A stretch of DNA of 64,000 nucleotides from Diphasiastrum complanatum. Taxonomy: Eukaryota; Streptophyta; Lycopodiopsida; Lycopodiales; Lycopodiaceae. The translations under genes were made by a program, and so were the position numbers. Within the stretch, counting starts at the first letter, position 1, and every line of letters starts with the position of its first letter. Location of the stretch: NCBI GenBank assembly GCA_029204225.1, contig CM055092.1:75036383-75100382 (forward strand), written 5' to 3'. Of the stretch, positions 12,728 to 22,283 are shown piece by piece. Below the pieces are notes generated by a model. The model did no database searches. It was not told where the DNA came from and saw only the letters and a program-made list of their open reading frames with translations.

Positions 12728-13978
12728 ATGATCCCCTCAGAAGACGTTGATCTGTTTCCTGGCTTGCCAAACGACCTGGCGAACACTCACATTCTACACA
12801 GATTAGCATGGCAAGACATTGAATCTGCGCTCCGCGTGAACAAGACCTGGCGCTCTGCTCTGCTTCATCATTTCACTCACTTTAATATGGAGGGTCTTAA
12901 GCACAATATCACCAAGATTGCTGTAATCCATCCTGCAGAAGAAGAAGTCTCATGCTGGTCAAATAGACAATCATCTGATCTCACTCCTCTCAAGAACCGA
13001 GGATCCTACTTCACCATATCCATGTATGACGTAGAATCAAATTCATGGGAGCGGCTCCCTTCTATTCCCGGATTAGCTTTCGGTGTTCCCTTGGGAGCTA
13101 GGTGCATCTGCGTAGAAGGACAGCTATTTACGCTAGGAGGAAGAAACCCCATAACGTGGGATTTCATGAGCGAAGTCTATACCATGGATCTCAGAGCAAC
13201 CAAAAGAAGCTGGCGAAAGTGCTCACACATGCACACAGCGAGAAGTGGGTTCGCATGTGTAACAATTGGAGGCAAGATCCTTGTTGCAGGTGGACAAAGT
13301 GACGAAAATTTGTGTCTGGCGACTGTGGAGGTCTACGACTTAAGAAGCCAGCGTTGGGAGCAAATTGCAGACCTGAATTTGCCTCGGAACGAATGCATGG
13401 GAGCTGTCATTGACGATGGAGTATACATAATCGGTGGATATTCTTCATCGAGCTCAATTGGAGACCCCTGGTGCCTGGAAGACGATGAGCAAGTGAGCAC
13501 TTTTTGGGTTTCATCTGCCGATTTCATCCAGTTCGGATCGCACAAATGGAAGACGGTAAAAGGCTCAATCCACATGAAGCTGCACAAGTGCCAAGCAGTT
13601 TCTTCGTGCGGGGCGCTCGGTTATGTCCACGGCAGGGTTGTCCGTGAATTTTGGGAGAGGTGTAGCGAGGAGTGGAGCGTCATAGATGGCAAAATCATAA
13701 AGCGTACAGATGCATCTCCTAGCTCAATTATGGTGGCCTCCATTATCCAAGGCTCACAAACCTTCGCTACCAAATGCTGTACTGACAATTTGGCAGCTGG
13801 AAAGGTGAGTGTTAAGTTGTGCAAAATGTTGAGTACTGATCCGGCTGATAAAGCTCATCTCAGGAAATGGCAACAGATACGCTGTCCCTTTGAATTGAAT
13901 TTACTTCCACTGCCTTGCTGCCTAGTCGAAATCCCTCGTCTGATGAGAAACTTCACTGATAATCAGTTGATTCTCTGA
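12728..13978 (+). CDS. F-box/Kelch-repeat protein 1
   Basis: A 416-residue, single-exon protein. The first in-frame ATG at 12728 gives MIPSEDVDLFPGLPNDLA, matching the paralogue's start at 55082. Residues about 9-50 form an F-box (LFPGLPND...ILHRLAW...NKTWRSALL), which in known proteins binds SKP1 of an SCF ubiquitin ligase. Residues about 95-250 hold Kelch blades: YDVESNSWERLPSIPG, a GGR end, ATKRSWRKCSHMHTARSGFA with a VAGG end, and VEVYDLRSQRWEQI with IIGG. Kelch propellers usually recognise the substrate, unknown here. Compared with paralogue 2 the C-terminus runs 14 residues past the conserved CLVE because the shared stop is absent. No frameshift or internal stop, so probably functional. 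Confidence 0.88.
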   Translation: MIPSEDVDLFPGLPNDLANTHILHRLAWQDIESALRVNKTWRSALLHHFTHFNMEGLKHNITKIAVIHPAEEEVSCWSNRQSSDLTPLKNRGSYFTISMYDVESNSWERLPSIPGLAFGVPLGARCICVEGQLFTLGGRNPITWDFMSEVYTMDLRATKRSWRKCSHMHTARSGFACVTIGGKILVAGGQSDENLCLATVEVYDLRSQRWEQIADLNLPRNECMGAVIDDGVYIIGGYSSSSSIGDPWCLEDDEQVSTFWVSSADFIQFGSHKWKTVKGSIHMKLHKCQAVSSCGALGYVHGRVVREFWERCSEEWSVIDGKIIKRTDASPSSIMVASIIQGSQTFATKCCTDNLAAGKVSVKLCKMLSTDPADKAHLRKWQQIRCPFELNLLPLPCCLVEIPRLMRNFTDNQLIL

Positions 13979-14349
13979 TGAAAGACTGCCCCTCCGAGAG
14001 AACGCAGTATGCAGTGATTAAGGGCAGTTTCTCAGATGCCCAGTCTGCCATATTGTCCACCTAGAGGGTAGATGAAACCTAGGCTGTAAATGATAGATGG
14101 CAGGCCACTCCTTATGGTTTTCAGCTAGGATGGAGAACGTTCTAATAATCTTTGTAATATCGGATGGTTTGAACTTTGCAGTTGCTATAAGATCCATGAA
14201 GAGAGGGATGTAATTCCAAATTTTGGTGTTAATCAATTTCCTATTCATAAAGCTTGTTGTTTTTTGTTTTTTTTTCATAAAGTATAGTGGAAAGTACTCC
14301 TTTTTGTTTTTTGTTCATAAAGTACATGGTTAGTCATTGTCACGGCCTT
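13979..14349 (+). other. 3' flank of Kelch gene 1
   Basis: No ORF of interest. AATAATCTTTGTAAT near 14145 is a possible weak polyadenylation region. Short words (GATGCAGTGAT-like, CAGTTTCTCA) recur downstream of Kelch gene 2 near 56600, suggesting that the 3' flanks are also related. Confidence 0.4.
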
Positions 14350-14415
14350 GCGGCTTGGTCCCAGGCTGGGTTATGACATCTAGCGGCTTGGTCCCAGGCT
14401 GGGTTATGACATCTA
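14350..14415 (+). repeat. Two exact tandem 33-bp units
   Basis: Copies at 14350-14382 and 14383-14415 are identical (GCGGCTTGGTCCCAGGCTGG ... CATCTA). A recent slippage or repair duplication about 370 bp after the Kelch stop. Confidence 0.95.
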
Positions 14416-15680
14416 GGGAAGTCTTTCCTCCATCTAACATTGCAAGTCCATCACATTAGGAAGTCCATGAAACTATGGAGTGAAATGCCTCGGTCGCCCT
14501 AGGCCTTGATTAGCACTATTTTATGATTTATAAATTCTTCCTAGATAGAGACATTTTTGTTGTTGAAGGTTTTTTTTGTGTACCTTTCACATGTGTGAGG
14601 ATATCTCAAACAATGTAATCTAAAGTGTGTGTGATTGCACATAGATCTAGCACCAAGATATGAAGATTGATATGAAGATTTGGAAATTACTAATGAAAAC
14701 ATGAAAAAATTGACTCAATAAAAGGGGTCTTGACAAAAATAAATAAAAATAAATGGCAAAAATATTGGTTACAAAATTTTGATAAATTCTCAGTGTCAGG
14801 CTCGTCGTTCTGATCACTTATCATTTTTACTGCACTGAATTCCGAGCTCAAATAAAAAAGTTATGGGAGTTTAATGCCAAACAAAGAAATGAATTTGTCT
14901 AACTTGAAACGGAAGGGGTCCTTTAACAAAAAATTATAAATTGAATTCAATAAGACTTTGAAATCCTTGAAATGTTTGTGCTCAGAAAAAAAATTTGAGG
15001 AACCATAGGAAATTACAAAATTTAGGGCAAAATTTTCTATGGTGCAATCGGGTGCTCCTGGAAAAAAAATTGTGATAACCGTAAAAAAAAATTTGAACAA
15101 TGAAGGAGAGACCCGTAGAGAGACAGAGATCTCAAGAGCAGGAGAGAGAAGAGTGTAGTGAGAGAAGCATCTCAAGCGAGGAGAGATAAAAGGAACTCAA
15201 CCGCAAGAGAGAGAAAAGGTTAGTGAGAGAACGAACTCAACCGGGAAGAGAGAATGGGTAGAGAGAGATGAATCTCAACCGGAGGAGAGAGAAGGGGTAG
15301 AGAGAGAGAGAGAGAGTGATCTCGATCGAATACTAGTTCATTGGCATCTCGACCGATGTGAAGGTAATGAGCTCTCGACCGAGGAAACGCGTGAGGGAGA
15401 GAGATGTCCAAACTGGACCGAGCCGAGTGGGAGAAGGCGCACAACAGTAGCCTCGCCCAAGAAATCGTCGCTCATTTGCTTTGCTCTTTCTCTCCATTGC
15501 TCATCTCATCCATTTGCGTTCAGATTTTGATCCATTTGCTCTCATATCTAAGCCTTTCATGTCAGCATTAGGCACTGATTTTGCTAGGAATCTGTTTGGA
15601 GTGAAAAAAATTGTGATGGTTTTGAGTTAATTGGGCGCATTTGGTTGCTTGTGCTATTGTTTTGCGCTTTTTCTGTGGCG
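14416..15680. other. Spacer ending in GA-rich tract and HSP90 5' flank
   Basis: 14416-15090 is AT-rich without a recognisable gene. 15100-15420 is dense in GAGAGA and ATCTCAACCG-type motifs on the plus strand (CT-rich on the other), typical of plant 5' flanks or a degraded microsatellite. 15470-15680 is a CT-rich leader-like stretch before the HSP90 start. I see no clear heat-shock element (nGAAnnTTCn). Confidence 0.4.
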
Positions 15681-15830
15681 ATGGCTGCTGATGCCAATGT
15701 TGAGACGTTTGCCTTTCAAGCTGAGATCAACCAGTTCTTGAGTTTGATCATCAACACATTTTACAGCAACAAAGATATTTTCCTCAGGGAACTGATTAGC
15801 AATGCCTTGGATGCCCTTACTCGTATGTAG
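15681..15830 (+). pseudogene. HSP90: HSP90 N-terminal fragment
   Basis: From the ATG at 15681 the frame begins with [20 protein letters not shown] and continues [19 protein letters not shown], nearly the exact start of cytosolic HSP90, including the Glu and Asn (ELISNA) of the ATP-binding (GHKL) pocket. The family has about 700 residues; here homology stops after about 46 and the frame ends at 49. Plant HSP90 usually has ISNASDALDKIR; here a Leu replaces the Ser and the tail is TRM. The downstream gene is gone, replaced by telomere-like DNA and a retroelement. It could be a surviving first exon (GTATGT follows), but no second exon is seen. Confidence 0.85.
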
Positions 15831-15862
15831 AGGAAGGTCTGAGGAAGTCAGCATAACGGCGA

Positions 15863-15904
15863 GGCTAGGGTAGGGTTATGGTAGGGTCAGGTTAGGGTAG
15901 GGTT
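15863..15904 (+). repeat. Degenerate telomere-like tract
   Basis: About 42 bp of CTAGGGTAGGGTTATGG and GGTTAGGGTAGGGTTA. These are irregular variants of the plant telomere unit TTTAGGG. It lies about 30 bp after the end of the HSP90 frame. It may be an interstitial telomeric insertion at a repaired break. Confidence 0.7.
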
Positions 15905-17110
15905 ATTTTATTTTATTTGAACTTCAAAATGAAGAATTTGAAAAAAATTTACAACAGAAACAAAACTTCAAAGCTGAAAGATTGAAGTGATTCTCTCTCA
16001 CTTGTTAAAAGAAATTTTCCAAAATTCTGGCAATTCAAACACATCTTCACTAATTTGATCATATCTTCGTCAATATTGATCCAAATCACACAAACTCATT
16101 ACCTCTGAAAAGCTAACAGCAAGCTCTACTAGCTTATAGTATCAGATCAATGATTGGAAGTGATTTGATAGGTCGAACTAATTACAGAACAGGTCTGAAA
16201 TTTTGAAAAAAGAAAAAACTAGCAAAGGCTAGAGCTAGGAATCAAGAATCATCTTATGTAAAGAAACTTGAAATCAAAACTCAGATCAAATCTGAAAAAT
16301 GCAAACAAATTGAAAGGAAAATTCTAGTCACCTATTTTGACAGCTTTTGGAAAAAGTGTAATAACTTTTGCATCTCTTATCCAAATGCCTTGCAAATTGG
16401 TGCAAATTAAAGCTAAAGCAAAGCTTTACAAATCTATTGAATCAAATCAGAAATGAAGAACGAAATTGAATTTTGAAAATTGGTCTGAGCAGACCTGAAA
16501 ATTTCAAACTTAAAAATTATAAAAAAAAAAGAACTACAAATGCAATAAACTTATCAAATCTAATGAAATTCACATTAAATTCATCATCATAAATTTATGA
16601 TCTATGCTCTGATACCAAGAAATGTCATGTGCCAAATCCAAAACTAATAGCAATAACAATGAAGTAAAGCTAATAGCAAGAAAATAACAAGACAATCCTA
16701 GAAAGCTAGATACATGGAGATCGCCATGGAATCACATTAGCAATGAAAGAAAGAGTACAATCAATGGAAATGGAGCATTGATCATGTGGATAGGGCACAT
16801 GAGACCTAGCAATGGAGATCCCTATGGCTCACATTCACAAGGAGGAAGCTAGAAGCTCTCACTTGCAAATGAGGCCAAAGATTCACAAATTGATGTCTCT
16901 TGCCTAGTTATAGACAATGCTCTCACTTTAATTAACTTATCTATCTTGAGGGATAGTTAGTCCTTGTTAAGTATTATTTAAACTATATTGGGCTCTTGTT
17001 GGCCTATTATCCTTATTAATTACTTTGGAGGGCCTAAAGAGGGAACTGCCTTGATCTTAAGGCTAATAGCTCCTTTTGGGCCTACAAAGATTACAATGGA
17101 TATTATATTG
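15905..17110 (-). mobile_element. 5' end of a minus-strand LTR element
   Basis: GCTCTGATACCA at 16606-16617 is the exact inverse of the TGGTATCAGAGC primer-binding site. Hence 16618 to about 17110 is the 5' LTR (read minus) and 15905-16605 is the leader of its interior. The leader is A-rich, stop-filled and shows no gag. The outer LTR end abuts the plus-strand copia at 17113 and is not precisely defined. Confidence 0.65.
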
Positions 17111-17112
17111 CC

Positions 17113-17745
17113 TTGAAAAGCACTGATGTACTAAAAGTACATGATACATTTTCACCAGGAAGCCGATCACCTGACAGGAAGCTCCCTAAGTGGTTTGAGA
17201 GATTAATGGAGAGTCGTGACATGGATGACTTTCCAGGATCATCTAGCCAAGGAGAGCTGCGAAGATCAACAAGAGAGAAGACACAACTTGAAAGGTATGA
17301 AACAAATTATGCTCTCTTCTAGCATTATTCAAAGCAAAGAACCTTCGACTTATGTTGAAGCGAAGGATGATGACATTTGGGTCAAGGCCATGGGAGAGGA
17401 GATGGAGTCAATTGCTAAGCATAGCACATGGGACTTAGTGGAACCACCAGTTGGCAAGAAACCTATTGGTTGTAAATGGGTGTACAGAACTAAGTACCAT
17501 GCAGATGGAAGCATAGCAAAGCACAAAGCAAGATCGGTGATCAAAGGGTATGCACAAAGTAAAGGGATCGACTATGAAGAGACCTCTGTGCCAATATATA
17601 AGTGGAATACTCTATGTCTACTTGTTGCTTTAGCTTCACATTTTGGTTGGCCTTTGCATCAGATGGATGTGAAATGTACTTTTCTAAATGGTGAGTTAGA
17701 AGAAGAGGTGTTCATGGATCAATCTCAAGGCTTTGTAGCAAAATA
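17113..17745 (+). pseudogene. Copia linker and N-terminal RT
   Basis: 17113-17322 is the integrase-RT spacer (acidic and Ser-rich, then LRRSTREKTQLERY). After a frameshift the RT begins: EEMESIAKHSTWDLVEPP, KKPIGCKWVYRTKYHADGS, YAQSKGIDYEET, HQMDVKCTFLNGELEEEVFM. These are RT blocks 1-3, including the catalytic-fold Asp in MDVK. The frame closes at TAA 17744-17746, where copia elements continue, so the stop is a mutation. Confidence 0.92.
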
Positions 17746-17746
17746 A

Positions 17747-18366
17747 CAAGAGAATAAAGTATGTCGCTTGAAGAAAGCACTTTATGGTCTTAAACGGGCA
17801 CCACGTGCATGGTATAGGAGGATTGATGCCTACTTTCATTCTAAGGGGATGGTGAGAACACATGCTGATCCAAATCTTTATGTCTTATGCTTTGATGGTA
17901 TGGTTGCTTTGATTGCTCTTTATGTTGATGACTTGATTATCATGGGAAATAATCAAGAGATGATAAACATGATCAAGAAAGACCTCATGGAACAATTCAA
18001 GATAACAGATCTCAGCCTAATGCATTATTGCCTTGGAGTGGAGGTGTGGCAAAAAGGACACAAAGTGGGTTTAACACAAGTGAAGTATGTCAGAGAGTTG
18101 TTGCACATGTTCAAGTTGCAAGATTGCAAGCCAGTGAACACTCCTATTGAACCAGGTAAAAGCTTTCTAAGCTTGATAAGTCACAACCATTTGATGCTAT
18201 GCTATATAGGCAGTTAGTAGGGAGTTTGATTTACCTTACCACGACTAGACCATATATATGCTATGTTGTTGGTATTGTAAGTCAATTTATGGCAGCACCT
18301 ATGGAAACGCATTGGAAGGCAGCCAAACGCATTTTGTAATATGCCAAAGCCACTTCCGATTATGGC
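17747..18366 (+). pseudogene. Copia RT, C-terminal half
   Basis: It continues in the same frame after the TAA with KKALYGLKRAPRAWY, then LYVDDLIIMG carrying the YVDD active site, and GLTQVKYVRELLHMFKLQDC, ending near 18170. A frameshift follows, but copia words go on in another frame ([17 protein letters not shown] near 18220). This is the best-preserved RT in the window apart from its stops. Upstream integrase and gag are missing. Confidence 0.92.
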
Positions 18367-18864
18367 TTGGTTTACAGGAAGCATGAGGGTTTACCTGAGT
18401 TATGTGGCTATGTGGATGTGGATTGGGGAGGTGACTACGATGATCGTAGATCCACCATAGGGTATGTATTCCAGCTTTGTGGCAGTTGTTTTTCCCGGTC
18501 TAGTAAAAAGCAAAGTACAGTTGCTTTATCCACCACAGAAGCAGAGTATAAGGCAATGTGTAGTACAGCACATGAAGCTATATGGTTGAGGCAAATCTTG
18601 GAAGAAGTTGGCATGAAACAAGAGAATCCCACAACTATACATAGCGACAGTCGGAGTGGCATTCACCTAGCAAAGAATGCAGTGTTCCATGCGAGAACCA
18701 AACACATTGAGATTCAGTATCATTTTATACGTGAGAGGCTGCTGAGTCATGAATGTTGTTCATTGTAGTACGGACGAACAACTAGCTGACATTTTCACTA
18801 AGCCACTTGTTAGAGAAAAGTTTGATAAATTTAGATCAAAGCTTTCTATACTTAAAGCTTGTTG
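18367..18864 (+). pseudogene. Copia RNase H and pol end
   Basis: GYVDVDWGGDYDDRRSTIGY, KKQSTVALSTTEAEYKAM and HSDSRSGIHLAKN are the RNase H motifs with the catalytic Asp and Glu residues. A frameshift near 18765 is followed by TDEQLADIFTKPLVREKF, the standard C-terminus, and a stop near 18864. No polypurine tract or LTR follows; instead the palindrome cluster begins within about 20 bp. Confidence 0.92.
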
Positions 18865-18879
18865 ACTTTAAGCGCGCTA

Positions 18880-19056
18880 GATAATCCACGCATGGATGTT
18901 CCACGCAAATGTCATTTTCGGCAGCAGATCGGCCAGATGTCGTGAAATTCTAAATGCGTGGATTATCCACGCCAAGTCCGACTACCAGCAGCCGAGCAAA
19001 CCTCCGACACCCGGAGCCGGAAATAGGAATTCTAATTTCGCGTGGATAATCCACGC
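18880..19056. repeat. Cluster of GCGTGGATAATCCACGC palindromes
   Basis: Two complete 17-bp palindromes, GCGTGGATTATCCACGC (18956-18972) and GCGTGGATAATCCACGC (19040-19056), 84 bp apart, plus half-copies at 18880 (GATAATCCACGC) and 18899 (TTCCACGC). The sequences before each full copy are also related (AAATTCTAAAT, GGAATTCTAATTT), so the block looks like a tandem duplication of about 84 bp. It sits between the copia end and the CACTA fragment. Confidence 0.85.
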
Positions 19057-19095
19057 CATAGTAAAATTTAAATAAAAAAAGGCACATGAAAGTAC

Positions 19096-19437
19096 ATGGA
19101 AAGGTACATGAAAGTCTTAAAAGATTTTGTGCGTCAAAAGGCAAGGCCTGAAAGTAGCATGTTAGAGAGATGGTTAGTACATGAATCTCTCTTTTATGTT
19201 ATTGAAATTTTGCACCAACTACATCCATCTGCTCCACTATTGTGGCGTGATGAGGAAGCCGAAGAGGTAACTAGTGAAAAACCTCAAGGGATGGGAAAGG
19301 TCTATAGGTTGGTACCCTTCCAACGAGAAAAAATTTCTACATTCATGCTTTATAATTGTGGAGTTATGGATAAATGGTTAGACCTATATGAAGAAGAAAA
19401 AAAAGAGAGGGCCTTGTCTAGAAAGCGCCAACAATAG
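19096..19437 (+). pseudogene. CACTA transposon protein, DUF4218-like exon
   Basis: The frame begins MERYMKVLKDFVRQKARPES followed by SSMLERWLVHESLFYVIE, matching the 'fP.ERymk.LK.yVrn.arPEgsmaegyl.eE' block of the DUF4218 domain in plant CACTA (En/Spm) TNP2-type transposases. The rest is lysine/glutamate-rich. The catalytic transposase domain (Transposase_21) expected upstream is absent; copia sequence lies there. Confidence 0.78.
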
Positions 19438-19779
19438 AATAGAGGTAGACACATGGCCTCAAGTTCACATGATCTTGAGCCATTGCCCAAGCAATGCACT
19501 ATAGAGTGGATGCATGACACACTACAAAAAGCAACAAAAGCGGGACAAAAAATATCAAACGCAGAATGGGACTTTGCAAGAGGATGCGAATGGAAAATAT
19601 TATTCTCTAGATACTTTATTATTAAAACATTCTTGTTTATAACGATATTTGTTTAATCATTTTGAAACACCATGTTCATTCACAGCGATTATTTATGAGA
19701 TTCATGTTTGTCATGTGGCAGTGCAAAATGTATAATGCTATATGGGCTTTTGGTTTCCACTTTCGTGTTGAAAGGATTG

Positions 19780-20505
19780 ATAACAAGAGATGCACACACG
19801 ATTGTGGTGTAATAGCATCTTTCCAACAAGAAAATCAAAGCAGTGCACGAGATCAGAATCCCATCTCAAGAGATATAGAATACGTAGGAACTATACAAAA
19901 TATTTATGATGTGTCATCTGGTGAAAGTGGACACTATTGTTTATTTGATGTGAAACGGTTTCAAGGTAGTTTGAAGAGGGCCAAATACAACCGTAAAATC
20001 GGATCCAAGTGGATTTCTTGCGATTGATTCATCAAAAACATTGAGCATGGAGTCCTTTGACACATTGGTGTTGCCTCGTCACTGTGAGCAGGTGCACATG
20101 CTATGCTATAATGTTTTTCATTTTATTGCAAGTGGCTTCAGTATTTGAGTTTTTGATATGTTCTAAAATAGTGATTTTTGTAGGTGTTTTTTCAACCAGA
20201 TCGACTAAACAAGATATGGTGGTTTGTAGCTCAAGTTGAACCGTCCACGACGAGTATTTGAGGGTGCAAATGTTGAGAATGAAATAGAAAACCTTCATTT
20301 TTATGAGATTGAGCTACCTAGAGATGTAGTAAATCGTCAAACCATACTTGAAGCACCCACTTCCATAAGTGTTGAGAATAGAAATTCTAATAGTCAAGAT
20401 GATGAAATAATTTTTGAAAGTGAGAGTGATGATAAAAATCATCTGAGAGGAGATGAATTGCAAGATGTTGTCGCTAATGAAATTGATTCTTGTAATTTTA
20501 AATAA
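19780..20505 (+). pseudogene. CACTA transposon protein, DUF4216-like exons
   Basis: DIEYVGTIQNIYDVSSGESG then HYCLFDVKRFQGSLKRAKYN corresponds to the DUF4216 pattern 'dv.YyGvl..I.el.y.g..kvvlFkc.Wfd'. The frame carries on to HCEQ, then a plausible intron (donor after GAGCAG near 20091, acceptor TTTTTGTAG near 20184), and resumes VFFQPDRLNKIWWFVAQVEP, again typical of DUF4216. A further acidic frame (20236-20505) resembles the usual C-terminal tail. With 19096-19437 it forms the 3' half of one CACTA gene, plus strand. It is truncated and probably inactive. Confidence 0.72.
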
Positions 20506-20744
20506 AAATTGATTATTGCAATTCTGAATGAAATTGATTCTTGCAATGCTTTCAGTGATTGTTATTTAGCCAAAATAGAGTCTCATTTATGGTCAAGTAA
20601 GTGAAAAGAATAGACATAGTTTGACTTCAATCCCATTTTTTTGGAGATAATGTCGGTAAAGATAGATGTACGACTTCATGTTCCAAGAAAATTCTCATTT
20701 TTTAACAAATGTTGCAAAGGCAGTAAATCACTAAAAGCATGTGA

Positions 20745-21118
20745 GTTACTGAAATCACCACCACAAACTATGACAAAATCAAGTGTTTCATCATAGTCAA
20801 TCCCCTTGAATTGAGCATATTGCTTGGCAACTAGTCTTGTTTTATAATTGTTCACACTATCATCTTGATTAAGCTTTTGCAAACAGTAACATTTTGTATC
20901 TTTGATGGAGGATCAAAAATTTTACAAGTATCTCAAACAATGCATCATATACTCACTTTTCATTACATCAAATCACTCTTTTGTTGCCTTTGTTTCATTC
21001 ACACTTAAAGGAACATCATCAAACTTAAGGTAGTAATAAGGGCAATAAAAATTAAACAAACATCAACTTGTAATTGCTTCTCTCTTCCTTGTATTTGAGC
21101 CTTGATGGTTGCATTTGG
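20745..21118 (-). pseudogene. Deleted copia interior with RT fragment
   Basis: On the minus strand LNQDDSVNNYKTRLVAKQYA and QFKGIDYDET match the copia RT block 'g..nRyKARLVAkGyaQ..GiDY.ET'. Upstream, toward the primer-binding site at 21119, are stop-broken frames (MQPSRLKYKEERSNYK, KFDDVPLSVNETKATKE) that may be gag. Gag is therefore joined almost directly to RT. All else is deleted. Confidence 0.75.
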
Positions 21119-21130
21119 GCTCTGATACCA
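21119..21130 (-). other. Primer-binding site, minus strand
   Basis: GCTCTGATACCA is the exact inverse of TGGTATCAGAGC (initiator-Met tRNA). It directly adjoins the LTR end TTTTAACA (minus), fixing that boundary. Confidence 0.85.
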
Positions 21131-22233
21131 TGTTAAAATCAAAGGTTATGAACCTCATTTGGATACTAAAACCTTGAAAAAGCATCAAAGGTTTCACTTA
21201 TATCTAATAGATAGAAAACTAGCACAGAATTCAACCTATTTTGCATCTAATTGGCAAGAGCTTTTGAACACCACAATAAAACTAGAAATAATTGATCTTC
21301 ACATCCTGTCACACACATGGAAAGTATAATACTTTGTTCCTCATTAAAGAGCAAACTTGCCAAAATCACCATCTCTTGATAATCTCTCGAAGTATGTACA
21401 AAATGAGCTCTCAATCCATATCAGATAATCTCGGATATGAGATTAGGTAGAGTGCCATTAGGGTAGACCCTAAACCCCTGGCTATCTGTAGTGGGTTTCT
21501 TTCCTTGCCTATCCTCAACCCAAGATCTAATCAATCTAGCATCAAGGAGATGAAGTTAGTTGTCACGCGTAGGTTTGTTCCCATGAGAGCGATAGTATAG
21601 TTCAGATTTCAACAAAAATGGAGGATCTAACACTAACATCCATTAACACTAAGCATTAACACTACATCCATTAACCCTAAATCCACAACAATGATAGGAA
21701 CTTACTCTTTCTTTCTCTCCCTCTCTCTCTCACAATAAGCATAAAATATAGCAATCCCAATAATGATCAAATCCAACAATTAGCAAAATCCAAAAAAAGC
21801 ATGAGAGATGGAGAAAAAGAGAGGAAGAGCAAGGACATTCATCAATACATTTCTAAAGAGAGCCAATTTGCTTTATTGAAATGAGGAAATGAACATTAGG
21901 AGCAACTCGAGTTGGTCTCTTTTTATAGTAGAGAGGAGGAACCTTGCCTCTGAATCCTATTGGTCCAATCTTGCCTCTCTTTTTATTCCAATTTAAAAAA
22001 GTGTGGGAACCATCAAAATTGGAGGGAAACCCAACTTTATTCACTAACTTGACATTTAGGCCCTGCGACATTAAAAGTTCCGCAAAAATGCCTAAAGTCC
22101 TTTTATTAACTTTTAACTGATCAATCAAATAACTATGTGATCATTGGGTTGGACTTACACACGCAGGGTGCCAAGTCCCTCTCAATTATTAACTAGGGTT
22201 AGGGTTGCCTTGGGATCCGCAAACCCTCCAACA
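21131..22233 (-). mobile_element. Complete LTR (1.1 kb), minus strand
   Basis: Read on the minus strand it starts TGTTGGAGGGTTTGCGG and ends GATTTTAACA, a canonical TG...CA LTR. A TATA box (CTATAAAAAGAG, about 21916-21928) is followed about 45 bp later by AATAAA (21872-21877), the usual U3/R signals. It is followed by a primer-binding site and preceded by a purine tract, so it is bordered as both a 5' and a 3' LTR. An interior 91-codon frame (21853-22128) is probably chance. Confidence 0.82.
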
Positions 22234-22260
22234 GTATCCCCCACCAAAACTGGTGGCGGT
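22234..22260 (-). other. Polypurine tract
   Basis: Minus-strand GCCACCAGTTTTGGTGGGGG then ATAC immediately before TGTTGG. The G-rich run is where plus-strand DNA synthesis would be primed, marking this side as the 3' end of a retroelement interior. Confidence 0.7.
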
Positions 22261-22283
22261 CCCACGACACCTACAATATGCAG

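Noticed and set aside
13102-13824. Additional ORFs inside Kelch gene 1 (and 55456-55730 in gene 2)
   Set aside because: Shadows of the Kelch coding frame in other frames or on the other strand.
15645-15680. Signal-peptide-like extension ([11 protein letters not shown]) before the HSP90 fragment
   Set aside because: It depends on a TTG start and lies in the leader; the ATG at 15681 matches cytosolic HSP90, which has no signal peptide.
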